Shown here in pieces: positions 1 through 6,864 of a stretch of 19,952 bases of DNA. The notes below the pieces were generated by a model. That model searched no databases. It saw nothing but the letters and a program-made list of their open reading frames with translations, and had not been told where the DNA came from. The stretch comes from Chloroflexota bacterium (GTDB taxonomy: Bacteria > Chloroflexota > Anaerolineae > Anaerolineales > DRMV01): the NCBI GenBank assembly GCA_013153335.1, contig JAADEP010000184.1, forward strand, positions 1 through 19,952, in the 5' to 3' direction. Within the stretch, counting starts at the first letter, position 1. Every line of letters begins with the position of its first letter. A program made the translations under genes and the position numbers.

Positions 1-16
1 ATGAGCCATTTTTCGC

Positions 17-22
17 TATACT
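17..22 (+). promoter_or_regulatory. Possible -10 box of the two-component operon
   Basis: TATACT at 17-22 matches five of six bases of the sigma70 -10 consensus and lies about 70 bases before the chosen start of the response regulator. The matching -35 would fall outside the window, so the promoter cannot be confirmed. The AT-rich patch stands out in otherwise very GC-rich sequence. Confidence 0.35.
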
Positions 23-90
23 CTTCCTCAAGCGCGCCACGGCGAGGGTGGGGCCGGGCGCGCGACCGGACGAACGCGTTGGAGGCAAAG

Positions 91-777
91 ATGGTGCATA
101 TCTTGTTGATTGAAGATGAAGTCTCCCTGGCGCGCGTGTTGCGCGATTACCTCCAACAGGCCGGGTATCGGGTCTCGGTCGCCTACCGAGGCGATGAAGG
201 CCTGGCCATGTTCGAACGCGAACAACCCGATTTGGTGCTGTTGGACCTCAATCTCCCGGGCATGGACGGCCTGGATGTCGCGCGCGCGATCCGGCGGAAG
301 AGCAACACACCCATCATCATGATCACCGCGCGCAGCGATGAAGTCGACCAGCTCATCGGCCTGGAAATCGGCGCGGACGACTACATCGTCAAGCCCTTCA
401 GCCCCCGTCTGCTCTTGGCTCGCGTGCGCGCGGTACTCCGCCGCACCCAAGGCGCGAGCCCGCAGCCGCGCAAGCTGCGCGTGGGCGATGTCGAGATCGA
501 CCTCGACGCGCACACCGTAACCCGGGCCGGCGAGCCCATTCGCCTGACCCCGACCGAATTCCGCCTGCTCGCGACCATGGCTCAGCATCCAGGGCGGGTG
601 TTCACCCGCAGCCAGCTCCTCGACGCACTCGGGTATCATTACACCGGCTACGAACGCACCATTGACGCGCACATCAAAAACCTGCGCGCGAAACTCGAGC
701 CCGACCCCAAACACCCGCGCTACATCGAAACCGTGTTCGGCGTGGGCTATCGCTTTCGCAAACCCCAAGAGGAATGA
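91..777 (+). CDS. OmpR/PhoB-family response regulator
   Basis: DNA-binding response regulator of 228 residues, the usual length for the OmpR family. The receiver domain is at about 3-115: acidic pocket E8-D9, phospho-acceptor D52 in LLDLNLPGMDG, switch T79 in MITAR, and K101 in the VKPF motif. The C-terminal winged-helix domain (about 130-226) has the family signatures LTPTEFRLL and VFTRSQLL and ends in the typical YIETVFGVGYRF. The reading frame is open back to base 1, but I chose the ATG at 91. GGAGG at 81-85 precedes it at good spacing, and the protein then begins directly with the first receiver strand (VHILLIEDE). The stop overlaps the start of the kinase gene (ATGA), so the two are translationally coupled and presumably form a cognate pair. 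The signal and target genes are unknown. The following transporter and glycosidase genes are possible targets by position only. Confidence 0.95.
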   Translation: MVHILLIEDEVSLARVLRDYLQQAGYRVSVAYRGDEGLAMFEREQPDLVLLDLNLPGMDGLDVARAIRRKSNTPIIMITARSDEVDQLIGLEIGADDYIVKPFSPRLLLARVRAVLRRTQGASPQPRKLRVGDVEIDLDAHTVTRAGEPIRLTPTEFRLLATMAQHPGRVFTRSQLLDALGYHYTGYERTIDAHIKNLRAKLEPDPKHPRYIETVFGVGYRFRKPQEE

Positions 778-2150
778 CCATGCGCCGCAACTTGCTCTTG
801 GCCTTCACCTTTAGCGCATTGGTCGGCATCGGCCTGGTCGTGGTCTGGACCCACCTAAGCTTTTCCCGGGAAATGCGCACCTTCTTTCGCCAGGGCGGGC
901 CTTGGGGGCTGCAAGAAATCACGGCTGCGTTAGAGGAACATTACCGACGCACAGGTTCCTGGGAAGGCGCGGAGGCCATCCTGCACGCGGCCACGCCCCA
1001 TCGCACTCCGCAAAACGGCGACGAACCCCTGGCCGAGGGCCCGGCCATGGGACCGGGGCCACTGGTGCTGGCCGACGCTGAAGGCCGGGTGATCTATCCG
1101 CCAAGCCGGCGAGGCACCCGGTTGACCGACGCGGAGCGGCGCCGCGCGATCCCCCTGGAGGTGAACGGCCAGGTCGTCGGATACCTGTACTCCCCCCGGG
1201 GCGGGCCGGTTGCGTGGGATACCACCCGGCCCATGTTTCAGCGCCTGACCCAGGCTGCGCTCTTGGCTGCGCTGGTCGCGGTGGCCATCTCATCCTTGCT
1301 CGCGTGGGCCCTGAGCCAACGCATCCTGCGCCCGCTGAGCGCGCTCCAAGCCGCGGCCCAACGGCTGGCCCAAGGCGATCGCAACGTCCGCGTGCCCGAA
1401 GACGGGGACGAAGAACTGCGGGCGCTCGCGCGCGCGTTCAACCGCATGGCCCAAGCCTTACAAGAAGCTGAAGAAGCCCGCCGTCGCCTGACGGCCGATA
1501 TCGCGCACGAACTGCGTACCCCCTTGGCCGTGCAACAGGCCCAAATTGAAGCCCTCCTCGACGGTGTGTATGAGCTCACGCCCGAGCGTCTGCTGCCCAT
1601 CCTGGAGCAAAATCGCTTGCTCGCGCGGCTGGTCGAAGACCTGCGCACCCTGAGTCTGGCCGAAGAAGGCCGCCTTCCTTTGCACCAGCAAACCCTCGAC
1701 CTGCGCGACATCCTGCGCCAAAACGTAGAGCAATTCCGCGCGGTGGCCCAAGCCGAGGGCATCACCTTGCATTTTGACGTGCCGGACGAACCCTTGCTCG
1801 TGCACGCGGACCCCGAACGCCTGGCCCAGGTGCTGCACAACCTGCTCGCAAATGCCTTACGCCACACCCCGCGCGGGGGCCGAATCGAGATCGCCGCGCG
1901 GCGCGAAGGCAACCAAGCCGTATTTTGGGTTCGAGACACCGGCCCCGGCCTTCCTCCCGGGACCGAGGACCGGGTTTTTCAACGGTTTTACCGCGTTGAC
2001 CGGGCCCGCGATCGCCAGCGTGGGGGCACGGGCCTGGGGCTGAGCATTGTACGGGCCCTGGTGCAAGCCCATCAAGGGCACGTACGCGCGTACAACCATC
2101 CTGAAGGCGGCGCGGTCTTTGAAGTTCGCCTGCCGTTGGCGCCATCCTGA
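774..2150 (+). CDS. Membrane sensor histidine kinase with HAMP domain
   Basis: Sensor kinase of 458 residues that should phosphorylate the upstream response regulator. Order: TM1 at about 6-27; an extracytoplasmic sensor segment of about 130 residues with no recognised fold; TM2 at about 160-180; HAMP linker at about 181-232 (LRPLSALQAAAQRLAQGD); HisKA dimerisation domain with phospho-accepting H245 in DIAHELRTPL; and a HATPase_c domain with N box (HNLLANALRHTP), G1 (DTGPGLP), F box (FQRFYRVDR) and G2 (GTGLGLSIV). All catalytic boxes are intact. The start at 774 overlaps the regulator stop by four bases. A second in-frame ATG at 780 is also possible. The MFS gene begins eight bases after the stop, so one transcript probably carries all three. 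The ligand sensed cannot be told from sequence. Confidence 0.95.
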   Translation: MTMRRNLLLAFTFSALVGIGLVVVWTHLSFSREMRTFFRQGGPWGLQEITAALEEHYRRTGSWEGAEAILHAATPHRTPQNGDEPLAEGPAMGPGPLVLADAEGRVIYPPSRRGTRLTDAERRRAIPLEVNGQVVGYLYSPRGGPVAWDTTRPMFQRLTQAALLAALVAVAISSLLAWALSQRILRPLSALQAAAQRLAQGDRNVRVPEDGDEELRALARAFNRMAQALQEAEEARRRLTADIAHELRTPLAVQQAQIEALLDGVYELTPERLLPILEQNRLLARLVEDLRTLSLAEEGRLPLHQQTLDLRDILRQNVEQFRAVAQAEGITLHFDVPDEPLLVHADPERLAQVLHNLLANALRHTPRGGRIEIAARREGNQAVFWVRDTGPGLPPGTEDRVFQRFYRVDRARDRQRGGTGLGLSIVRALVQAHQGHVRAYNHPEGGAVFEVRLPLAPS

Positions 2151-2158
2151 GGTCGATC

Positions 2159-3367
2159 ATGCCTTTGGCACCTTCCCTTTTGCTGCTCATCATCGCGCTG
2201 CGCATCTTGCTCAACGCGGGCTTTCGCATGGTCTATCCCTTTTTGCCCTCGTTGCAAGCCGCGTTTGGCATCTCGACCACGACCCTGTCGGCCATTCTGT
2301 CGCTGCGGTCGTTGTTGGGCCTGACCACGCCCTTATGGGCCGTGGCCGCGCAGCGAAGCCGGCGGCAAGGCATGGCCCTGGGCTTGCTCGTGTTCGCCTT
2401 AGGGATGGCGGCCGCGTTCGTCTGGCCGTCCTGGAAAGGCCTGGCTCTGGCCCTGGTGCTCTCGGCCATCGCCAAGCTTACCTTTGACCCCGCGGTCCAC
2501 GCGTATCTGGGGGACCGAGTACCCTTTCAACAGCGCGGTAGCGCGGTCGCGTGGGTTGAGACCGCGTGGTCCTTGAGCTTCTTGGTCGGCATGCCCTTGA
2601 TCGCGTGGGCCTTGGGCCGTTGGGGCTGGCGCGCGGTCTTTGCCGCGCTCGCCCTGCTCGGCCTGGGGGGATGGCTCGCGCTGCAGCACGGGGTGCCGCG
2701 CGACCAGGTGCCCGGCCAGGAGGCTGAAGGTAGCCGGGTGCGCGAAGTCTACCGCTTATGGGCCCGGCTGTTGCGCCTGCCGGCCGCGTGGGCCTTGTTG
2801 CTCACCGGGCTCGCGGTGACCGCGGCCAACGAGGTCGTGCTGCTGGTGTTCGGACTATGGCTCGAGGCTCAGTACCACGTCTCGCTGGTGGGCTTGGGCG
2901 GCACCGCGGCCCTCATCGGCGGGGCCGAGCTGTTGGGCGAGATGCTCACCGCGACCGTCACCGATCGCCTGGGCAAAGGTCGCTCCGTGCAATGGGGCAT
3001 CGGGCTCAACAGCCTCGCGATGCTGGGTCTGCTCGCCGCGCATCGCGCGGGGTCATTGCCCATGGCCTTGGCCGCGCTATTCGCGTTCTTTCTGACCTTC
3101 GAATTCACCTTGGTGAGCGGCATCCCCTGGGCGTCGGGGCTGCTCTCAGCCCGCTACCGCGCCGCGGTGCTGGGCTTCTTCGTGGCCGCGGTGTCGTTAG
3201 GCCGCGCGGTCGGCGACCTCGTGAGCCCGCCCCTCTATCGCCGGGGGTTCTTGTGGGTCGTGCTCGCGGGCCTGGCCTTCAACGGTCTCGCGTGGGTCGC
3301 GCGGCGGTATGTCGTTTTGGCTGAAGCCCCTGACGAAGGGGCTCGACCATCCCCAACCGAAACCTAA
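2159..3367 (+). CDS. Major facilitator superfamily transporter
   Basis: Polytopic membrane protein of 402 residues with about twelve hydrophobic segments, the standard size for an MFS secondary transporter. A recognisable loop motif lies between TM8 and TM9 (VTDRLGKGRS, a variant of the MFS D-R-x-G-R/K signature). A weaker, basic version lies in the TM2-TM3 loop (AAQRSRRQGMALG). TM1 begins almost at the start codon with a conserved-looking RMVYPFLP. The gene starts eight bases after the kinase stop, and the purine-rich GAGG overlapping that stop may be its ribosome site. The substrate cannot be assigned. Twelve bases downstream lies a cytoplasmic glycosidase, which raises the possibility of import of an amino-sugar oligosaccharide, but drug or metabolite efflux controlled by the two-component pair is equally plausible. 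Confidence 0.85.
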   Translation: MPLAPSLLLLIIALRILLNAGFRMVYPFLPSLQAAFGISTTTLSAILSLRSLLGLTTPLWAVAAQRSRRQGMALGLLVFALGMAAAFVWPSWKGLALALVLSAIAKLTFDPAVHAYLGDRVPFQQRGSAVAWVETAWSLSFLVGMPLIAWALGRWGWRAVFAALALLGLGGWLALQHGVPRDQVPGQEAEGSRVREVYRLWARLLRLPAAWALLLTGLAVTAANEVVLLVFGLWLEAQYHVSLVGLGGTAALIGGAELLGEMLTATVTDRLGKGRSVQWGIGLNSLAMLGLLAAHRAGSLPMALAALFAFFLTFEFTLVSGIPWASGLLSARYRAAVLGFFVAAVSLGRAVGDLVSPPLYRRGFLWVVLAGLAFNGLAWVARRYVVLAEAPDEGARPSPTET

Positions 3368-3379
3368 GGAGGATACCCG

Positions 3380-5278
3380 ATGACGAGCTCGGACCTGTTC
3401 CTCGTACCCATGCCCCAACAACTGGACGTGCGGGCAGGCATCTATAAGCTGCCCGAGAACGGCTTGATCGTGCTGGACGGACCCGAAGCGGCCGCGTTGC
3501 GCTTCGTGGGCGAACGGTTGCAGGCCGCGCTGCGCGCGCACGCAGGCCGAGATTGGCGCCTGGTCGCGGGGCCGCCGACCCTGTATTCGGCGCTCTCGCC
3601 CCTCGCGGCCACCCAAGCCGAACCCGGGGGCCGGATCGTGCTGCACGTCGTGCCCCAAAGCACCCGCCATCCCCAGGGCTATGAGCTCACCGTCACCGCG
3701 CGCGACATCCACGTGGTCGCGAGCACGCCCGCGGGTGCGTTTTACGCGGTGGCCACCCTCGCGCAAATCCTGGAACAAACCGGGCCCACCCTACCCCAGG
3801 TGCGCATTCGCGATTGGCCCGACTTCCCCAACCGGGGGGTGATGCTCGACATCAGCCGCGACAAAGTGCCCACCATGTCCACCCTATACGACCTGGTGGA
3901 CATGCTCGCGGGCCTCAAGATCAACCAATTCCAGCTTTACACCGAGCACACCTTCGCCTACCAACAGCACCCCGTGGTCTGGGCCCAGGCCTCCCCGATG
4001 ACAGGCGAAGAGATCCTGGCTCTAGACGCCTACACGCATGAACGCTTCATGGACCTCGTGCCCAACCAAAACACCTTCGGCCACATGCGGCGCTGGCTCA
4101 CCCACGACGAATACCGAGACCTGGCCGAATGCCCTGAGGGCTGCGATACCGTATGGGGGCACTTCGACGAGCCCTTCAGCCTGAACCCCCTCGACCCGCG
4201 CAGCCTTGAGCTGGTCCGCAGCATGCTGGACGAGCTTCTGCCCCACTTTCGCAGCCCCTTCGTGAACGTGGGCGGCGACGAGACCGTTGACCTGGGCCGG
4301 GGCCGAAGCCGCGAGGCCGTCGAAGCCCACGGCGAAGGGCCGGTGTACATGGACTACCTGCTCAAAATCTATCGAGAAGTGCGCGCCCGGGGCCGACGCA
4401 TGATGTTCTGGGGCGATATCATCGTGCAATATCCTGACCTGGTGCCGCGCCTGCCGCGAGACATGATCGCGCTGGAATGGGGCTACGAAGCCGACCATCC
4501 CTTCGCCAAGCACGCGGCCTTGTTCGCATCTTCGGGTCTGCCCTTTTACGTGTGCCCCGGCACCTCCACCTGGAACACCATCGCAGGCCGAACGGACAAC
4601 GCGCTGGCCAACCTGCGCAACGCGGCCGAGAACGGACTGCGCCACGGCGCGGTGGGCTACCTCAACACCGATTGGGGCGATAACGGGCACTGGCAGCCCC
4701 TGCCCATGAGCTATCTGGGGTACGTCTACGGCGCGGCCCTGTCATGGGCTTATCACGCGAACCGGGATCTGGACATCGTCCGCGCGCTGGACACGTTCGT
4801 GTTCCGCGACCGCGCGCGGGTCATGGGTCGCATTGTCTACGATTTGGGGAACGCGTACCAAGTGCCGGGCGTGCTTGTGCACAACGCGTCCATCCTCTTC
4901 CGTATCTTGCAATGGCCGCCCGAGCGCATCGCGCAGATCGAAGGCCTGACCGAAGACGGGCTGCGCGCGACCCTGGCCTACATCGACCGAGCCGTGGCCG
5001 ACCTCGACCGCGCGCGCATGGACCGCGCGGACGCGGAGCTCCTCCGCCGCGAGGTGGCCTGGGCGGCCGATATGCTTCGGCACGCGGCCCGGCGCGGGCT
5101 GTGGGCCCTGGGCCGGGCCCGAGGGCAAGAGGACCGCGCGCATCGCGAACGCCTCGCGCAAGAGGCCGAAGCCCTGATGGCCACCTTCCGCGAGCTCTGG
5201 CACGCGCGCAACCGACCGGGCGGGTTCGCGGACAGCCTGGCGCGCATGCAGCGCATGGCGTCCGACTATCGGGCTTGA
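3380..5278 (+). CDS. GH20 family beta-N-acetylhexosaminidase-like glycosidase
   Basis: Glycoside hydrolase of 632 residues without signal peptide or membrane segment, so probably cytoplasmic. An N-terminal GH20b-like alpha/beta domain (about 1-140) carries the typical YELTV...VVASTPAGAFYAVATL stretch. The TIM barrel (about 145-470) opens with PNRGVMLDISRDKVP. The catalytic Asp-Glu pair used for substrate-assisted hydrolysis is D300-E301 in NVGGDE. The usual His of HxGGDE is Asn (N296). A late barrel motif DWGDNGHWQP follows. The C-terminal ~150 residues are helical and Arg/Glu/Ala rich. The Asn form plus the WGDNG motif and helical tail resemble, from memory, the streptococcal GH20C type of intracellular hexosaminidase. 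The start at 3380 has AAGGAGGA at 3366-3373. Expected activity is release of terminal GlcNAc or GalNAc from oligosaccharides. Specificity is inferred, not shown. Confidence 0.87.
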   Translation: MTSSDLFLVPMPQQLDVRAGIYKLPENGLIVLDGPEAAALRFVGERLQAALRAHAGRDWRLVAGPPTLYSALSPLAATQAEPGGRIVLHVVPQSTRHPQGYELTVTARDIHVVASTPAGAFYAVATLAQILEQTGPTLPQVRIRDWPDFPNRGVMLDISRDKVPTMSTLYDLVDMLAGLKINQFQLYTEHTFAYQQHPVVWAQASPMTGEEILALDAYTHERFMDLVPNQNTFGHMRRWLTHDEYRDLAECPEGCDTVWGHFDEPFSLNPLDPRSLELVRSMLDELLPHFRSPFVNVGGDETVDLGRGRSREAVEAHGEGPVYMDYLLKIYREVRARGRRMMFWGDIIVQYPDLVPRLPRDMIALEWGYEADHPFAKHAALFASSGLPFYVCPGTSTWNTIAGRTDNALANLRNAAENGLRHGAVGYLNTDWGDNGHWQPLPMSYLGYVYGAALSWAYHANRDLDIVRALDTFVFRDRARVMGRIVYDLGNAYQVPGVLVHNASILFRILQWPPERIAQIEGLTEDGLRATLAYIDRAVADLDRARMDRADAELLRREVAWAADMLRHAARRGLWALGRARGQEDRAHRERLAQEAEALMATFRELWHARNRPGGFADSLARMQRMASDYRA

Positions 5279-5335
5279 GGCCGCGCGGCGGTCCATCCGG
5301 GGCAAAATGCGCGGATTTTCCGCCGCTTTGTACCG

Positions 5336-5364
5336 TTGACGCCAAGGCCGAGGTATGGTATGCT
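5336..5364 (+). promoter_or_regulatory. Sigma70-type promoter of the infC operon
   Basis: TTGACG at 5336-5341 and TATGCT at 5359-5364 are separated by exactly 17 bases, and TGG before the -10 also fits an extended -10 element. This is the clearest promoter in the window. The predicted start point is near 5371, which gives a leader of about 55 bases ahead of the infC start codon. Confidence 0.8.
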
Positions 5365-5371
5365 AAGGCCC

Positions 5372-5396
5372 GACCGAAAAAACGGTCCATCTTTTT
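5372..5396 (+). promoter_or_regulatory. Small hairpin with U-run in the infC leader
   Basis: GACCG (5372-5376) and CGGTC (5383-5387) form a five-base-pair stem with an all-A loop of six bases. The RNA then has a run of five U (5392-5396). The hairpin would sit at the very 5' end of the transcript. The loop A-run could also pair with the U-run. It may be a 5' stabilising hairpin or a weak attenuator; the short stem argues against strong termination. Confidence 0.35.
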
Positions 5397-5425
5397 GAGA
5401 AAGTGATACGACGAAAGGAGGCACA

Positions 5426-5974
5426 ATTAGCCGGGTAAGCGCCAGTGACTATCGCGTAAACCAGGCCATTCGGGCGCCTCGGGTGCGCCTGATCGGCCCG
5501 AACGGCGAGAATTGGGGTATCGTCTCCCGGGAGGAGGCGCTGCGTAAGGCGCGCGAGTTGGACCTCGACCTGGTCGAGGTCGCGCCCAGTGCCAATCCAC
5601 CCGTCTGCCGGGTGATGGATTTCGGCAAGTTCTTGTATCAACAAAAGCGCGGCGGACGGGGCCAACCCCGGACCAAAACCGAGGTCAAGGAACTGCGCCT
5701 GCGCCCGCGCACCTCTGAGCACGACCGCAACATCAAGATCCGCAAAGCCCGAGGATGGCTGGAAGACGGCAAGAAGGTGCGCATCCGGGTGCAATTCCGG
5801 GGCCGGGAGATCACCTACCCCGAGTTGGTGCTGAGCGATCTCAAGGTGATCGCGGAACAGCTGAGCGACGTGGCCAAAGTGGAGGCCCCGCCCAAGCTGG
5901 AAGGGCGCTCGATGATCATGATGCTGGCGCCTTTAGGTCAGCGCAAGCGCCCGCGCAAAAACCCGGCGAGTTAG
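5426..5974 (+). CDS. infC: Translation initiation factor IF-3 (ATT start codon)
   Basis: IF-3 of 182 residues, close to the usual ~180. It binds the 30S subunit and checks start codons and initiator tRNA. The N-domain shows the family signature DYRVNQAIRAPRVRLIGPNGE; a linker follows, and the C-domain begins near VKELRLRPRTSEHD and ends with MIMMLAP. An ATG/GTG-only prediction would begin at GTG 5483, which would cut off the conserved DYRVN...IRA segment. Reading the same frame upstream restores it and leads to ATT at 5426, placed after a strong AAAGGAGG (5414-5421). No ATG or GTG gives the conserved N-terminus. AUU initiation is the known hallmark of infC in many bacteria: IF-3 discriminates against its own non-canonical start and so limits its own synthesis. 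First gene of the operon with rpmI and rplT. Confidence 0.95.
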   Translation: MSRVSASDYRVNQAIRAPRVRLIGPNGENWGIVSREEALRKARELDLDLVEVAPSANPPVCRVMDFGKFLYQQKRGGRGQPRTKTEVKELRLRPRTSEHDRNIKIRKARGWLEDGKKVRIRVQFRGREITYPELVLSDLKVIAEQLSDVAKVEAPPKLEGRSMIMMLAPLGQRKRPRKNPAS

Positions 5975-5987
5975 CCTGCTTTGTCGC

Positions 5988-6056
5988 ACGCTCGACCCGT
6001 TCGAGCCGTACAAACCGCGTGTTCTCCAGGACGGGCATGACCACGGCCCGTCCTGG
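5988..6056 (+). promoter_or_regulatory. Two tandem hairpins in the infC-rpmI spacer
   Basis: The 114-base spacer contains GCTCGA (5990-5995) pairing with TCGAGC (6001-6006), extendable to 5988/6009 with one bulge. A perfect eleven-base-pair stem follows, CCAGGACGGGC (6026-6036) with GCCCGTCCTGG (6046-6056) and a nine-base loop. No U-run follows, so these are not terminators. They lie upstream of the rpmI ribosome site, where operons of this kind in other bacteria carry an L20-responsive translational operator. The L20 role is inference. Confidence 0.55.
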
Positions 6057-6088
6057 CGCGTTGAAGTCCATGCAAAGGAGAGGGAGCT

Positions 6089-6319
6089 GTGCCACGCAAG
6101 CCGCGCAAGAAGCTCAAGATGAAGACCCATAAGGGTACGGCCAAGCGCTTCCGGGTGACCGGGAGCGGAAAACTCATGCGCATGAAGAACAGCCGCAGCC
6201 ACCTGCGCCGCAACAAGTCCAAGCGCAGCAAGCGGATGTTCACGCGCATGATCGAGGTCAAGACCAAGGGTTACATCCGCCGGGTGCGCCGGCTCGCGCC
6301 CGGTCTGTGGGACGAATAA
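6089..6319 (+). CDS. rpmI: 50S ribosomal protein L35
   Basis: Very basic protein of 76 residues. The core MKTHKGTAKRFRVTGSGK and the following RNKSKRSKR block are diagnostic of bL35, a small protein of the large subunit. It is about ten residues longer than the usual 64-66: the N-terminus has the extra MPRKPRKKL before the conserved KMKTHKG. GTG at 6089 is chosen because AAAGGAG at 6074-6080 lies at workable distance. The internal ATG at the KTHKG motif lacks such a site. Lies between infC and rplT, the conserved order in bacteria. Confidence 0.95.
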   Translation: MPRKPRKKLKMKTHKGTAKRFRVTGSGKLMRMKNSRSHLRRNKSKRSKRMFTRMIEVKTKGYIRRVRRLAPGLWDE

Positions 6320-6334
6320 GCCGTTCACAATCTC

Positions 6335-6381
6335 GGCCCCAAGGCACCCAACAGACGGCCCGACCGTCGGCCTTGCGGGCC
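6335..6381 (+). promoter_or_regulatory. Bulged long-helix RNA element between rpmI and rplT
   Basis: GGCCCCAAGGC (6335-6345) pairs over eleven base pairs with 6370-6381, leaving only C6376 bulged. Inside, GACGG (6354-6358) pairs with CCGTC (6364-6368) around a five-base loop. The two helices are joined by a strongly asymmetric internal loop (eight bases against one). The element ends seven bases before the rplT ribosome site. Two helices joined by an asymmetric loop is the general shape of known L20 operator sites, which mimic a junction in 23S rRNA. L20 binding here is inference. Confidence 0.55.
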
Positions 6382-6400
6382 CAGTTGAGGAGGAAAGACC

Positions 6401-6751
6401 ATGCGGGTTAAGACCGGTGTTGTCCGCCGACGTCGGCACAAGAAGATCCTCAAGATGGTCAAGGGACAACGCGGGCCCCGCTCGCGCGTGTTCCGCCGCG
6501 CGAACGAAGCGTGGCTCAAGAGCATGTGGTACGCGTATCGAGATCGCCGCAACCGCAAGCGGGATTTGCGCCGCCTGTGGATCTTACGCATCAACGCGGC
6601 CGCGCGGCTGCACGGTTTGAACTACAGCCGGCTGATCTACGGCCTCAAGCAGGCGAACGTCGCGCTCAACCGTAAGATGCTGGCTGATCTGGCCGTGCGC
6701 GATCCACAGGCCTTCCAGGCCCTGGTGGAAAAAGCCAAAGCACACCTCTAA
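6401..6751 (+). CDS. rplT: 50S ribosomal protein L20
   Basis: Protein of 116 residues, the usual length of bL20. The basic extended N-terminus (MRVKTGVVRRRRHKKILK) is followed by the family core RRANEAWLKSMWYAYRDRRNRKRD, then LRRLWILRINAAAR and GLNYSRLIYGLKQANVALNRKMLADLA. L20 is an early assembly protein of the large subunit and, in the studied species, also represses its own operon by binding the mRNA. Start ATG 6401 follows AGGAGG at 6388-6393. Last gene before a strong terminator. Confidence 0.97.
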   Translation: MRVKTGVVRRRRHKKILKMVKGQRGPRSRVFRRANEAWLKSMWYAYRDRRNRKRDLRRLWILRINAAARLHGLNYSRLIYGLKQANVALNRKMLADLAVRDPQAFQALVEKAKAHL

Positions 6752-6770
6752 GCGACGACCATCCTACCGC

Positions 6771-6802
6771 AAAGCGGGGCACCCGCGGGTGCCCCGCTTT
6801 TT
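6771..6802 (+). terminator. Intrinsic terminator of the infC-rpmI-rplT operon
   Basis: AAAGCGGGGCACC (6771-6783) pairs perfectly with GGTGCCCCGCTTT (6788-6800) around a CGCG loop, and the T-run extends to 6802. It begins 20 bases after the rplT stop. A GC-rich thirteen-pair stem with a U tract is a textbook Rho-independent terminator. Confidence 0.9.
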
Positions 6803-6864
6803 CGCGCCGCGCGGAGCCTCGAAGGGCGACGGCGTGCGCATGAGGACCTCGGAGGGAACGCGCC

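Noticed and set aside
1..90. Extension of the response regulator to ATG at base 1
   Set aside because: The added 30 residues are Arg/Gly/Ser-rich with no receiver similarity, while GGAGG at 81-85 points to ATG 91.
28..768. Long open frame of 246 codons on the minus strand opposite the response regulator
   Set aside because: It is a shadow produced by high GC codon use. The plus-strand protein has every receiver and DNA-binding motif, and the antisense frame has none.
5285..5329. Terminator for the GH20 gene (GCGGCGG at 5285-5291 with CCGCCGC at 5320-5326, then TTTG)
   Set aside because: The loop of 28 bases is long, a competing inner hairpin exists, and the T-run is only three bases. Not strong enough to list as a feature.
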